Positions 43,754 through 52,355 of a stretch of DNA of 64,000 nt are shown one piece after another. Location: positions 248,001-312,000 of the forward strand of contig NZ_JAQMYP010000002.1 of assembly GCF_028369295.1 (NCBI RefSeq), given 5' to 3'. Position 1 is the first letter of the stretch; every line of letters begins with the position of its first letter. A program made the translations under genes and the position numbers. Source of the stretch: Streptomyces sp. HD. GTDB taxonomy: Bacteria > Actinomycetota > Actinomycetes > Streptomycetales > Streptomycetaceae. The notes under the pieces are model-generated. The model was not told the DNA's origin and did not search any database. It saw only the letters and a list, made by a program, of their open reading frames with translations.

Positions 43754-45121
43754 CTACTTGCGGCCGGTCACCTGCTTCAGCGCCCGCGCCCGGCGCGCCA
43801 GTCGGCGCACGGTCGCGTTGCGCGGGATGAAGGAGAGCTGGGCCGGTACGGCGCCGGGCAGTGCCAGCGAGGTCAGGCGCTTGCGCTTGAAGTAGCGCCA
43901 GGTGTGCGGGTTCAGATGCCGGGAGAGGTAGGCCTCGGCCGCGCCGCGCAGCCCCGGGTAGATCTTGGGCTGCATCGCGAACCCGACCGCCCTGAGCAGC
44001 GCGGCCAGTTCGTCCACCCGCTCGCGCGAGGGCATCGCCCAGCCGTTCACCGCGGCGGCGTCCGCGATGTCCGGCAGCAGTGCGTCGACGATGGTCAGCG
44101 GCACCCGGTTGCTGTTCTGGTACGGCGTGAGCCGGGCCAGCACGGCGTCGGTGCCGACCCGCGCGACCGGGACGCCGTACAGACCGGCGGCGGTGAACAG
44201 CGCGGTCGAGAAGCAGCCGACGACCAGGGCGGGGCGCATGCGCTGGAAGGCGACCTCGGCCAGCACGGGGCGGTCCAGCAGGGTGAGTTCGGCGCCCAGC
44301 TCCTTCGCCTCGTCCTCCAGGAGCCGCGACCAGCGGGCCGGGGCGACCGGGTGCGGCTTGAAGACGAGCCTGCGATGGCCGAGCGCGACGGCGCCGCGCA
44401 CCATCTGCAGATGCAGGTCCTCCTCCTCGGCGTCGGTGAGGATGCCGAGCGCGCTGAGGTACTGACCGAGCAGCAGCGCCGGCTGGTCACCGTCGACCGC
44501 CGCCGACAGGGGCGTCAGCTCGGTCTCCGCCTCGGCGAGTTCGCCGAGCACCTTCAGGAACACCTCGGACGGCACCAGCTCGGACGGGACGCCGAACTCG
44601 GTGAGCAGCAGCGGGGTGAGGCCCGGGACGAGATCGAGGTGCAGCAGCCGGCCGATCCGGGTGCCGACCAGCGGGTCGATCTTGTCGCGCGTGGGGCCAT
44701 AGCTTATGAGGCCGTCCGCGTAGGCGTCGACGGGAGCGCCGGTGAACAGCTGGCACAGCGCCAGGGCCGGGTTGACCTGGACGGACTCGACGGCCAGCTG
44801 GATCTCGTCGTCGCCGAGGTTCCACAGCAGCCGTACGTACCGCTCCCACATGGGGATGTCGTTCTCGCGGGGAGACCAGCCACTGGGGTGGAACGGGGAG
44901 ATGGTCTCGTTCCAGGACAGCACCTCGTCGAAGCGCCCGCGCAGTTGGGCGAAGCCGGGCATCGCGTCGACGGACGGGGTGATCTCGGGGTTGGCCGCGT
45001 TGTTGGTGACCAGCAGGATCCGGCGGTCGGCCGGTTCGAAGAGCCCGGCGTCCAGGGCGGCGGCCAGGGTCGCGGCGCCGTACAGCGTCGAGGCGCAGAA
45101 GATCTGGGTGGTGCGACGCAT
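43754..45121 (-). CDS. Polysialyltransferase-family protein (pair B)
   Basis: 455 residues. VESVQVNPALA, YADGLISYGPTR, LLHLDLVPGLTPLLLTEFGVP, LLGQYLSALGI, VFKPHPVAP and VVGCFSTALFTAAGLYGVPVARVGT match pair A motif by motif, so the two are paralogues. The ATG at 45121 overlaps the stop of the GT2 gene by one base (TGATG). The frame continues upstream, but that part duplicates the coding region of the GT2 gene and is not used. It may add a second linkage or a different nonulosonate than its twin. Confidence 0.88.
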   Translation of the reverse strand: MRRTTQIFCASTLYGAATLAAALDAGLFEPADRRILLVTNNAANPEITPSVDAMPGFAQLRGRFDEVLSWNETISPFHPSGWSPRENDIPMWERYVRLLWNLGDDEIQLAVESVQVNPALALCQLFTGAPVDAYADGLISYGPTRDKIDPLVGTRIGRLLHLDLVPGLTPLLLTEFGVPSELVPSEVFLKVLGELAEAETELTPLSAAVDGDQPALLLGQYLSALGILTDAEEEDLHLQMVRGAVALGHRRLVFKPHPVAPARWSRLLEDEAKELGAELTLLDRPVLAEVAFQRMRPALVVGCFSTALFTAAGLYGVPVARVGTDAVLARLTPYQNSNRVPLTIVDALLPDIADAAAVNGWAMPSRERVDELAALLRAVGFAMQPKIYPGLRGAAEAYLSRHLNPHTWRYFKRKRLTSLALPGAVPAQLSFIPRNATVRRLARRARALKQVTGRK

Positions 45122-46101
45122 CAGGCGGCCACCGTCCGGGCCCCGACCGCCCTGCGGCGCACCCGCCGCAGCCGGGCCGCTCGCTGCGCGTCCATCGAGT
45201 CCATAACCTCCGCGAGCACGTCCTGCGGCATTCTTTTCAGGGCGGCGGCGCTCATCGAGCGCAGTTTTCGAGCCACTGCGGGTTCGAACCTCTCGATTTG
45301 TCCGAGATGATGAGCCATGATCGCGCAATAAGTGCGCACGGCTTTCGGCAGCAGCTTATCGGCCTCGGGGTCAGCCGCGGTTTCCATGATTACCTGGTCG
45401 AACGCACGAATGAAATCCAACTGCCGGACATCACCGATCTGGGTGAGAGACGACGCCACGCCGCGTCGGTAGTAGACGCCGAGCAGTCCCACCGCGGCGA
45501 AGGATTCCGCCTCCCGGTGCAGTCTCCAGATCCACGGCCGGTCCTCGGCGGTGCGCAGCCCGTGCGTGAAGTGCAGGATCCCGCGGTCGACCAGCCGGCG
45601 GTGGTAGATGCCGGCCCAGGCGTACGCGTAGTCCACGGACGTCGACCGGTCGGCGGGCAGGATCGCCTCGCGCGGGTTCATCACCGTCCAGCGGCGGCCG
45701 TGCGGCACCCGGTGGATGCTGCGCGCCCGGCCGGTGCACTGCACATGGTCGGTGCGCACGAAATCGCAGTCCAACTCCTCGATGGCGGACAGGAGTTGAG
45801 GGAAGTAGCCGGGCGCCAGCCAGTCGTCGCCGTCGAGGAACGTCAGGTACTCGCCGCGCGCCTTGTCGATCCCGGTGTTCCGCGCGGTGGCCAGCCCTCC
45901 GTTCTGCTCGTGTCTGACGAGCACCGCGCCCGGCAGCTCGCGCTCCGCGCGCGCGAGGATGTCCGGTGTCCCGTCCGTCGAGCAGTCGTCGACGAGGATG
46001 AACTCGAAGTCCTCACGTGTGTTCGCACGCAGGCTCTTCAGGGTGTCTGGTGCGTATTGCTGCACGTTGTAGAACGGCACGATGACGGAGAGCTTGACCA
46101 C
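45121..46101 (-). CDS. Family 2 glycosyltransferase (nonulosonate locus, pair B)
   Basis: 326 residues from a GTG at 46101 (VKLSVIVPFYNVQQYAPDTL). VDDCSTDGT, NGGLATARNTGID and LTFLDGDDWLAPGYF are the GT-A nucleotide and metal motifs. It is strongly similar to the GT2 protein at 39983-40969 over its whole length. A longer frame upstream has no ribosome site and enters the divergent intergenic region. Coupled to the polysialyltransferase-like gene that follows it. Mirror image of pair A. Confidence 0.92.
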   Translation of the reverse strand: MVKLSVIVPFYNVQQYAPDTLKSLRANTREDFEFILVDDCSTDGTPDILARAERELPGAVLVRHEQNGGLATARNTGIDKARGEYLTFLDGDDWLAPGYFPQLLSAIEELDCDFVRTDHVQCTGRARSIHRVPHGRRWTVMNPREAILPADRSTSVDYAYAWAGIYHRRLVDRGILHFTHGLRTAEDRPWIWRLHREAESFAAVGLLGVYYRRGVASSLTQIGDVRQLDFIRAFDQVIMETAADPEADKLLPKAVRTYCAIMAHHLGQIERFEPAVARKLRSMSAAALKRMPQDVLAEVMDSMDAQRAARLRRVRRRAVGARTVAA

Positions 46102-46299
46102 GTGAGGGACGTTAGGGGGCGGTCCGGCACCCGTCTTTACTCGGAGCTTGATGTCAGGTGAACGACACGTGGCGATGCCGTGAACCAGGCTTTTTTTCAA
46201 CCCTTCCGGACCCCGATTCGCCGTTCGGCGGTGTGCTGTTAACCCTTTGTTACATTTCGGTTGGGCGGAACATCGAAATTGCTTCCTAGCGTCTTCGAC

Positions 46300-47622
46300 G
46301 TGCCAGTAAGTGCGACGAAGACCCGGCGAGTGGCCGTACTCGCGGATTCCGATACCCGGTGGAAGTGGGGCGCGCTCACCGCGAGCCGTATAGCTTCCGA
46401 GAACACCGGGGAACCGGACATCCACCTGGACGGATACCTCCTGCGCGGCCGGGCCACCCCCACCGCCCGCCAGCTCCAGGAAGTCGGCGTCCACGCCGAC
46501 TCCCTCCGCGAGGTGACCGCCGTGGAGTTCCTGCGCAGCATGGCGCAGGAGCCGTACGACGTCCTCGTCCTCGCCCTCGTGGGCGGCGGTGTGCAGGCCA
46601 TGCTGCACGGACTGAAGCGGGTCTGGGAAGAGCGCGCCGAGCGCCCCGTGGTCGTCACCGGCTATGTCGGCGTCGTCTACGAGAAGCTCGCCGACGGCCT
46701 GCTGCTGCGGCACGGCGCGGACCTCGTCCTCGCCAACTCCCGCCAGGACGCCGAGCGCTTCCGCGCGGTGTACGAGGGGGTCGGCGCCGACGCCTCGGCG
46801 GTGACCGAGGTCGCGCTGCCGTTCCTCGGCGGCGAGCCCTACACCGGCGAGCACGACCCGTACACGGTCGTCTTCGCGGCCCAGCCCTCCGTGCCGGACA
46901 GCCGCAAGGACCGTACGTACCTGCTGAACCGCCTCATCCAGCACGCCCGCAAGCACCCCGAGCGCGAGGTGCTGCTCAAGCTGCGCTCCAAGCCGGGCGA
47001 GCACACCACGCACATCGAGGAACTGCCGTACCAGAAGCTGGTCCAGCGGCTCGAACCACCGGCCAACTTCAAACTGGTGTACGGCAACATGGGCGAGGTC
47101 CTCAACCGCACGGACCTGATGGTCACCATCAGCTCCACGGCGGCGCTGGAATCGCTGCACCGCCGTATCCCCACCGTCGTGCTCACCGACCTCGGTGTGC
47201 GCGAGGTGCTCGGCAACCACCACTTCGTGGGCTCCGGCTGCCTCGCCTCCTGGGACCAGCTCGACGAGGGACACCGGCCGGCGCCCGACGAGGAGTGGGT
47301 CTCCCGGCAGGGCGTCTGCGCCGACGGCAGCTACGCAACCGCCTTCGACCCGGCCCGCGAACGCATCGCCAAGCTGCTCGCGCGGCCCGGCGGACTGCCC
47401 GCCCTCACGCCGTACTACACGCCGGCCACCGCGCCCGGCTACCTGCCCGGCATCCTCGCCCGCCACCACCTCGGCGTCGACGGCAGCCCGCTGCCCGGCG
47501 CCCCCGCGCATGACAAGGAGCCCGGCCCGGTCCGCCAGATAGTGCGCCGGGCGGCACGCGGCGCCTACCGGCACGGCGTACAGCGGGTGGCGCCCGTCAT
47601 CCGGCGGATGGGGGAGCTGTGA
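46300..47622 (+). CDS. DUF6716 putative glycosyltransferase
   Basis: 440 residues. It begins VPVSATKTRRVAVLADSDTR and shows a GT-B-like layout: VAVLADSDTRWKWGALTA at the N-terminus, LVLALVGGGVQAMLHGLKRV, and a donor-side half with FAAQPSVPDSRKDRTYLL, LLKLRSKPGEHTTH and ISSTAALESLHRRIPTVVLTD. It matches my memory of the DUF6716 family. No ribosome site precedes the GTG at 46300; a -10-like TAGCGT at 46287-46292 suggests a leaderless transcript. Divergent from pair B and four bases overlapping the NeuA fusion gene, so it is first in the synthesis operon. Confidence 0.83.
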   Translation: MPVSATKTRRVAVLADSDTRWKWGALTASRIASENTGEPDIHLDGYLLRGRATPTARQLQEVGVHADSLREVTAVEFLRSMAQEPYDVLVLALVGGGVQAMLHGLKRVWEERAERPVVVTGYVGVVYEKLADGLLLRHGADLVLANSRQDAERFRAVYEGVGADASAVTEVALPFLGGEPYTGEHDPYTVVFAAQPSVPDSRKDRTYLLNRLIQHARKHPEREVLLKLRSKPGEHTTHIEELPYQKLVQRLEPPANFKLVYGNMGEVLNRTDLMVTISSTAALESLHRRIPTVVLTDLGVREVLGNHHFVGSGCLASWDQLDEGHRPAPDEEWVSRQGVCADGSYATAFDPARERIAKLLARPGGLPALTPYYTPATAPGYLPGILARHHLGVDGSPLPGAPAHDKEPGPVRQIVRRAARGAYRHGVQRVAPVIRRMGEL

Positions 47623-48962
47623 GCGACCAGACGACCGATTCGGGGTCCGGGGCGCCGGGACGCGCCGCGAAGCCCCTGCAAGCAGCCCAAGGAGTGGAGC
47701 CCATGTCCAACTCGGAAGCAGGCCAAGGCACTTCGGCGCCCCGGGTGCTCGCCGTGATTCCCGCGCGCGGCGGCTCCAAGGGAGTGCCCGCGAAGAACCT
47801 GATGCCCGTCGGCGGTGTGCCGCTGGTGGCCCGCGCGGTGCGCGAGTGCCGGGCTTCGAGGCTCGTGACGGACGTCGTCGTCTCCACCGACGACCAGGGC
47901 ATCGCGGCCGCCGCCCGGCAGGCCGGCGCCGAAGTCGTGCTGCGCCCCGCCGCCATCGCCGGTGACACCGCGACCTCCGAGGCCGCCGTGCTGCACGCGA
48001 TGGACGCGCACGAGACCCTGCACGGCACGAAGCTGGACGTGGTCCTGCTGGTGCAGTGCACGAGCCCGTTCATCATCCGCGAGGACCTCGACGGCGTCGT
48101 CAAGGCGATCGTCGCGAACGGCGCCGACACGGCCCTGACCGTCGCGCCCTTCCACGGCTTCGTATGGCGCCACGGCGACGACGACGCGGCCGCCGCGGAG
48201 AACGAGCGCGCGGCCACCACCGGCGGCTACGGCGTCAACCACGACAAGTCCTTCCGCCCGCGCCGCCAGGACCGCCCCCAGGACTTCCTGGAGACCGGCG
48301 CCGCCTACGCGATGGCCGCCGACGGCTTCCGCGAGCACAAGCACCGCTTCTTCGGCCGCACCGAGCTGGTGCGCACCGACCCCGCCCGGGTCCTGGAGAT
48401 CGACGATCCCCACGACCTGGCCCGCGCCCGGGCGCTGGCTCCGCTGTTCGACGCGGACCGGCCCGGCGCCCTCCCGACCACGGACGACATCGACGCGGTC
48501 GTACTGGACTTCGACGGCACCCAGACCGACGACCGGGTGCTGATCGATGCCGATGGAAAGGAGTTCGTCTCCGTGCACCGCGGAGACGGACTCGGCATCG
48601 CCGCCCTGCGCAAGTCGGGCCTGAAGATGCTGATCCTGTCCACGGAGCAGAACCCGGTCGTAGCCGCCCGCGCACGGAAGCTGCAGATTCCCGTGCTGCA
48701 CGGCATCGACCGGAAAGACCTCGCACTGAAGCAGTGGTGCGAGGAGCAGGGCATCGCGCCTGAGCGCGTGCTCTACGTCGGCAACGACGTCAACGACCTC
48801 CCGTGCTTCGCCCTCGTGGGCTGGCCCGTGGCGGTCGCGAGCGCCCACGACGTCGTGCGCGGCGCCGCACGCGCGGTCACCGCCACCCCCGGTGGCGACG
48901 GCGCGATCCGAGAGATCGCCAGCTGGATCCTCGGCCCCTCTCTCGACTCCCTCACCAAGTAA
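47619..48962 (+). CDS. neuA: CMP-nonulosonate synthetase fused to KdsC-like HAD phosphatase
   Basis: 447 residues from the GTG overlapping the previous stop; an internal ATG at 47703 has a better ribosome site (AAGGAG, nine bases upstream) and may be the true start. The N-terminal domain (about 42-275) is an N-acylneuraminate cytidylyltransferase: LAVIPARGGSKGVPAKNL at 44-61, VLLVQCTSPF. The C-terminal domain (about 290-447) is a C0-type HAD phosphatase like KdsC: Asp297/Asp299 in LDFDGTQTDD, Thr in ILSTEQNP, GNDVND at 388-393. It would dephosphorylate a nonulosonate-9-phosphate and activate the product with CTP. Confidence 0.93.
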   Translation: MSDQTTDSGSGAPGRAAKPLQAAQGVEPMSNSEAGQGTSAPRVLAVIPARGGSKGVPAKNLMPVGGVPLVARAVRECRASRLVTDVVVSTDDQGIAAAARQAGAEVVLRPAAIAGDTATSEAAVLHAMDAHETLHGTKLDVVLLVQCTSPFIIREDLDGVVKAIVANGADTALTVAPFHGFVWRHGDDDAAAAENERAATTGGYGVNHDKSFRPRRQDRPQDFLETGAAYAMAADGFREHKHRFFGRTELVRTDPARVLEIDDPHDLARARALAPLFDADRPGALPTTDDIDAVVLDFDGTQTDDRVLIDADGKEFVSVHRGDGLGIAALRKSGLKMLILSTEQNPVVAARARKLQIPVLHGIDRKDLALKQWCEEQGIAPERVLYVGNDVNDLPCFALVGWPVAVASAHDVVRGAARAVTATPGGDGAIREIASWILGPSLDSLTK

Positions 48963-48976
48963 GGACATCTTCTGCC

Positions 48977-49915
48977 ATGAGCACCTACTCCCGTCTGCGT
49001 AACTTCGGTTCGCGTGAGGTCGGCCCGGGCAAGCCCGTCTACATCTGCGGCGAGATCGGCATCAACCACAACGGTGAGCTGGAGAACGCCTTCAAGCTCA
49101 TCGACGTGGCCGCCGAGGCCGGCTGCGACGCCGTCAAGTTCCAGAAGCGCACCCCGGAGATCTGCACCCCGCGCGACCAGTGGGACATCGAGCGCGACAC
49201 CCCCTGGGGCCGGATGACCTACATCGACTACCGCCACCGTGTGGAGTTCGGTGAGGACGAGTACCGCCAGATCGACGAGTACTGCAAGAGCAAGAACATC
49301 GACTGGTTCGCCTCCCCGTGGGACACCGAGGCCGTCGCCTTCCTGGAGAAGTTCGACGTCCCGGCGCACAAGGTGGCCTCGGCCTCCCTGACCGACGACG
49401 AGCTGCTGCGCGCCCTGCGCGCCACCGGCCGCGCCGTCATCCTCTCCACCGGCATGTCGACGCCGAAGCAGATCCGCCACGCGGTCGAGGTCCTGGGCTC
49501 GGACAACATCCTGATGTGCCACGCGACTTCGACCTACCCCGCGAAGGCCGAGGAGCTCAACCTCCGCGCGATCAACACGCTGGAGAAGGAGTTCCCGAAC
49601 GTCCCGATCGGCTACTCCGGCCACGAGACGGGCCTGCAGACCACGCTGGCCGCGGTCGCCCTCGGCGCCACCTTCGTGGAGCGCCACATCACCCTGGACC
49701 GCGCGATGTGGGGTTCGGACCAGGCCGCCTCGGTCGAGCCGCAGGGCCTCACCCGCCTCGTCCGCGACATCCGCACCATCGAGGCGTCCCTCGGTGACGG
49801 CGTCAAGAAGGTCTACGACTCCGAGCTCGGCCCGATGAAGAAGCTGCGCCGCGTCGCCGGTGTGGTCGCCGAGGCGGAGATCGCCGCGGCGGCGGGCGAG
49901 CCGGTGTCGGTCTGA
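48977..49915 (+). CDS. neuB: NeuB-family nonulosonic acid synthase lacking the SAF domain
   Basis: 312 residues. A TIM-barrel PEP condensase: YICGEIGINHNGELENAF at about 22-39, CDAVKFQKRTPE, VPAHKVASASLTDDELL, ILSTGMSTPKQI, GYSGHE and ERHITLDRAMWGSDQAASVEP. It would join PEP to a hexose-derived aldose (mannose-6-phosphate if Kdn, or ManNAc if sialic acid). NeuB enzymes are usually about 340-350 residues with a C-terminal antifreeze-like SAF domain that closes the partner active site; here the protein ends right after the linker (RRVAGVVAEAEIAAAAGEPV). A hairpin terminator follows. Confidence 0.93.
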   Translation: MSTYSRLRNFGSREVGPGKPVYICGEIGINHNGELENAFKLIDVAAEAGCDAVKFQKRTPEICTPRDQWDIERDTPWGRMTYIDYRHRVEFGEDEYRQIDEYCKSKNIDWFASPWDTEAVAFLEKFDVPAHKVASASLTDDELLRALRATGRAVILSTGMSTPKQIRHAVEVLGSDNILMCHATSTYPAKAEELNLRAINTLEKEFPNVPIGYSGHETGLQTTLAAVALGATFVERHITLDRAMWGSDQAASVEPQGLTRLVRDIRTIEASLGDGVKKVYDSELGPMKKLRRVAGVVAEAEIAAAAGEPVSV

Positions 49916-49958
49916 CCGGTACCGGTCCGACACAGATCCAGATCCTGTCCTGCTGAGT

Positions 49959-49997
49959 CCGGGTCCGAGTGCTCCCAGTAAGGGCGCTCGGACTCGG
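49959..49997 (+). terminator. Hairpin terminator after neuB
   Basis: CCGGGTCCGAGTGC (49959-49972) pairs with GCGCTCGGACTCGG (49984-49997) over 14 positions with two G-U pairs and an 11-base loop. It ends the DUF6716-neuA-neuB unit; the next gene starts 57 bases later. Confidence 0.75.
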
Positions 49998-50054
49998 AGC
50001 CGGTTTGACCGCCTGCTGACCGCCTTCTGAGCGACTTCTGAATACGAGCGCCCC

Positions 50055-51158
50055 ATGAGCGCCTTACGACGGGTAGGTCGTACGTCGATGAGCTTCCGCG
50101 CCGGGAACACCGGCCCCCACACTCTCGCCTTCGTCGAGAGCCCGGTACAGCTCCTGAACGTGCTGGAGTGGGCACACGCCCACGCGCACAGCGTCGGCGC
50201 GGGGCTCACCCTCGTCGTCCTGTCCCCGAACGACCCCATGACCCGCGGCCAGCTGCGCCGGATGGCCGAGCTGGCCCGCGAGGACGGTCATCAGGTCCGC
50301 TGGGAGGAGGCGCGGGGCGGCGCGGCGGCCCCGTTCCAGACGATCGGCGGCCTGGCGGGCCTGCTGCGCAGGGCGGACCGGGTGGTCCTGGGCGACCCGT
50401 TCTCCCGCTACGTCCAACTCCTGCTGACCATCACGAAGGCCCGCGACCTGGTCGTCGTGGACGACGGCACGGCGACGATGGAGTTCGTCGCCCAACTGGC
50501 GCGCGGCGAACGCCTGGTCCGCTGGCACCGCAAGGGCGGCCGCCCCGGCCCGCGCGACCTGGTCTTCGCCCCGGTGTCGTCGGCGGCCCGGAAACGACTG
50601 ACGCCGTCCGACAGCCGAACGGTCGAGATCTTCTCCTCCATGCCGATGGAGGAAACCCCGGACGGCGTGAAGGTCACCGCCAACACCTTCGCCTGGACCC
50701 GCGACCGCTTCGGCCCGCCGCGCATCACGAAGGGCGCGGACATGGTGGGTACGTCGCTGGTCGAGACGGGAGTCGTGGACGGCGACCGCTACCTGGAGGC
50801 GGTCAGCTCCCTCGCCAAGACCCATGGCGCCACCCGCTACTTCGCCCACCGCCGCGAGAGCGCCGAGAAGCTCCACCGACTGGCGGTCGAGACGGGCCTG
50901 GAGGTCGTACGCCCGGACCTGCCCCTGGAGCTGATCGCACGCCGCGGACCGATAGGACGGACGATCCTGAGCTTCCCGTCGACGGTGGTGCATACGCTGC
51001 CGCTGGCCCTGACGGGTACGGAGGTCCGGGTCGCGGTGTGCGACATCGATCCGGCTTGGCTGACGGAGAATGCCTCGCCTCGGGCGCAGGGGTTTTTGTC
51101 CGGCGTTACCGGGACCGCGCGGGACGTGCACCGACTGTCGGCGGTTACGGCGGTGTGA
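50055..51158 (+). CDS. GT52-like putative nonulosonate/sialyl transferase
   Basis: 367 residues, soluble. HTLAFVESPVQLLNVLEWAH is typical of the N-terminal Rossmann half of GT52/polysialyltransferase-like proteins; VVVDDGTATMEFVAQL contains a D-D-G segment, and YFAHRRESAEKLHRLAVETG followed by RTILSFPSTVVHTLPLAL resembles their donor-binding half. ATG 50055 or ATG 50091 may be the start. It is a third candidate transferase for nonulosonic acid in the locus, distinct in sequence from the twin POLYST-type proteins. Confidence 0.78.
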   Translation: MSALRRVGRTSMSFRAGNTGPHTLAFVESPVQLLNVLEWAHAHAHSVGAGLTLVVLSPNDPMTRGQLRRMAELAREDGHQVRWEEARGGAAAPFQTIGGLAGLLRRADRVVLGDPFSRYVQLLLTITKARDLVVVDDGTATMEFVAQLARGERLVRWHRKGGRPGPRDLVFAPVSSAARKRLTPSDSRTVEIFSSMPMEETPDGVKVTANTFAWTRDRFGPPRITKGADMVGTSLVETGVVDGDRYLEAVSSLAKTHGATRYFAHRRESAEKLHRLAVETGLEVVRPDLPLELIARRGPIGRTILSFPSTVVHTLPLALTGTEVRVAVCDIDPAWLTENASPRAQGFLSGVTGTARDVHRLSAVTAV

Positions 51159-51169
51159 GCCGGCCGCGC

Positions 51170-51631
51170 TCAGTGGTTTCCGGGCGGTTGGGTGATGACG
51201 ATTCGCCAGATCACCGAATTGGGCGCTGAGAACTTCCACGCGAGTTCGTGCACATTGGCGTGCGGAATCTCCGCGGTGAACACGCCGCTCCCGTCACCGC
51301 ACTGAGACCCGGCAAGGATCTTTCCGGCGGCGGTGATGCTGAACTTGGACGGGCCGGCGCATGTCCACATCACCGTTATGGATGAGGCTTTCCCCGCGGA
51401 CGCGGAAAGTGTGGCACTGCCCGCGCCTTGACCCGACCCCGTGTACAGCGTCTTCGACCCGACAGGGACCGGAGACTGGACCGGATCAGGAAGGCGGTCC
51501 GGGCTCGTCGGGGTCCGCATCTCAGAGGGCGTCGCGCCGTGGGTGGCGGTCGCCTGGGGGTTGCCGCCGGCGGAACAGGCTGACACAAGCACCAGAGCCG
51601 AAAGGCCGACGGCCAGCAGGGAAACCTTCAT
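51170..51631 (-). CDS. Small lipoprotein of unknown function
   Basis: 153 residues. Lipoprotein signal with VSAC lipobox (Cys19), a Thr/Pro/Ser linker, and a beta-rich domain with a Cys pair (VMWTCAGPSK, LAGSQCGDG). The ATG has GAGGAC upstream. It follows the secreted-protein frame at 51647-52255 by 15 bases, so they are probably one operon. I recognise no family. Confidence 0.82.
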   Translation of the reverse strand: MKVSLLAVGLSALVLVSACSAGGNPQATATHGATPSEMRTPTSPDRLPDPVQSPVPVGSKTLYTGSGQGAGSATLSASAGKASSITVMWTCAGPSKFSITAAGKILAGSQCGDGSGVFTAEIPHANVHELAWKFSAPNSVIWRIVITQPPGNH

Positions 51632-51646
51632 CAGAACGTCCTCGAC

Positions 51647-52255
51647 TCACGAGTGGGCAATGTAGGGCGAGAGCGCCGGGAGCTTGGCGGTCCCGTGGTT
51701 CGAGGCGATCCACTTGCAGCCACCGTTATAAGAACCGTACTGCCAGTTGAAGGAGTATCCCTTCGAGCCGAGGGCAAGCCATCCGTCCTTCTGGCTCGCC
51801 GGAACTTTCCACGATCCGCTGAGGGTCACGGTGGTTGTTTTCGCGTAGGAGATCGAGCCGCTGATGGTCTCCTCGGCGGAGGCCACGAGAATTGACTCGC
51901 TCAGCTTGGCCGCATAGGAGAAGGTGCCGGTCCAGGTGTGGCCCTTGGCCACCGAGACCGAGAGCGTGACGCCGGACTGTCCGTAGACGGTCTTGCTCTT
52001 GTCACCGACGAACGTGCTCTTGACGTTGGAGAAGGAGAAGCCCAGGTCGGCTGGGCAGCCGTCCGTATGTACCGGACCGTTGACGTCGGCGTCGGCCGGT
52101 GCCTGGGGGATCGGGTTCCCGTCCTGGTCGGCACCGACCGGCGTCGGGGAATCCTCTGCAAAGGCGGTGCCCGAGCCCCCGCCTCCTATGGCAAGAAAAG
52201 CGGTGAGTGCAACGGCCGTGCCTGGGAGAGAGTCAAGAAAATTCGAACAATTTGA
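51647..52255 (-). pseudogene. Secreted beta-rich protein frame without a usable start codon
   Basis: The frame is open from a stop at 52256-52258. It reads through a clear signal peptide (TAVALTAFLAIGGGGSGTAFA-ED, shown in part), a Pro/Asp linker, CPADLGFSFSNVKSTFVGDK, SVAKGHTWTGTFSYAAKL, and ends ALSPYIAHS. The mature part looks like a sandwich of Ser/Thr-rich beta strands. No ATG, GTG or TTG precedes the signal peptide in this frame; the first in-frame start is a GTG at 51952, which would discard the secretion signal. A TTG at about 52234 in the neighbouring frame would fit if one base had been lost near 52210-52225. Either a recent frameshift, an unusual start, or a sequencing error. Confidence 0.6.
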
Positions 52256-52355
52256 TCAACGCTTGAGCTTGATGGTAGGCCGAGAATATTGCCGTTCTTG
52301 TACTCTCTTTGCTCAATAAAGAATTGAGGCGGCTTGATCCTTGGTCATCCGGGTC

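Noticed and set aside
45122..45328. Upstream extension of the pair B polysialyltransferase frame
   Set aside because: It lies antisense-free inside the coding region of the GT2 gene in another frame; the ATG overlapping the GT2 stop is the better start.
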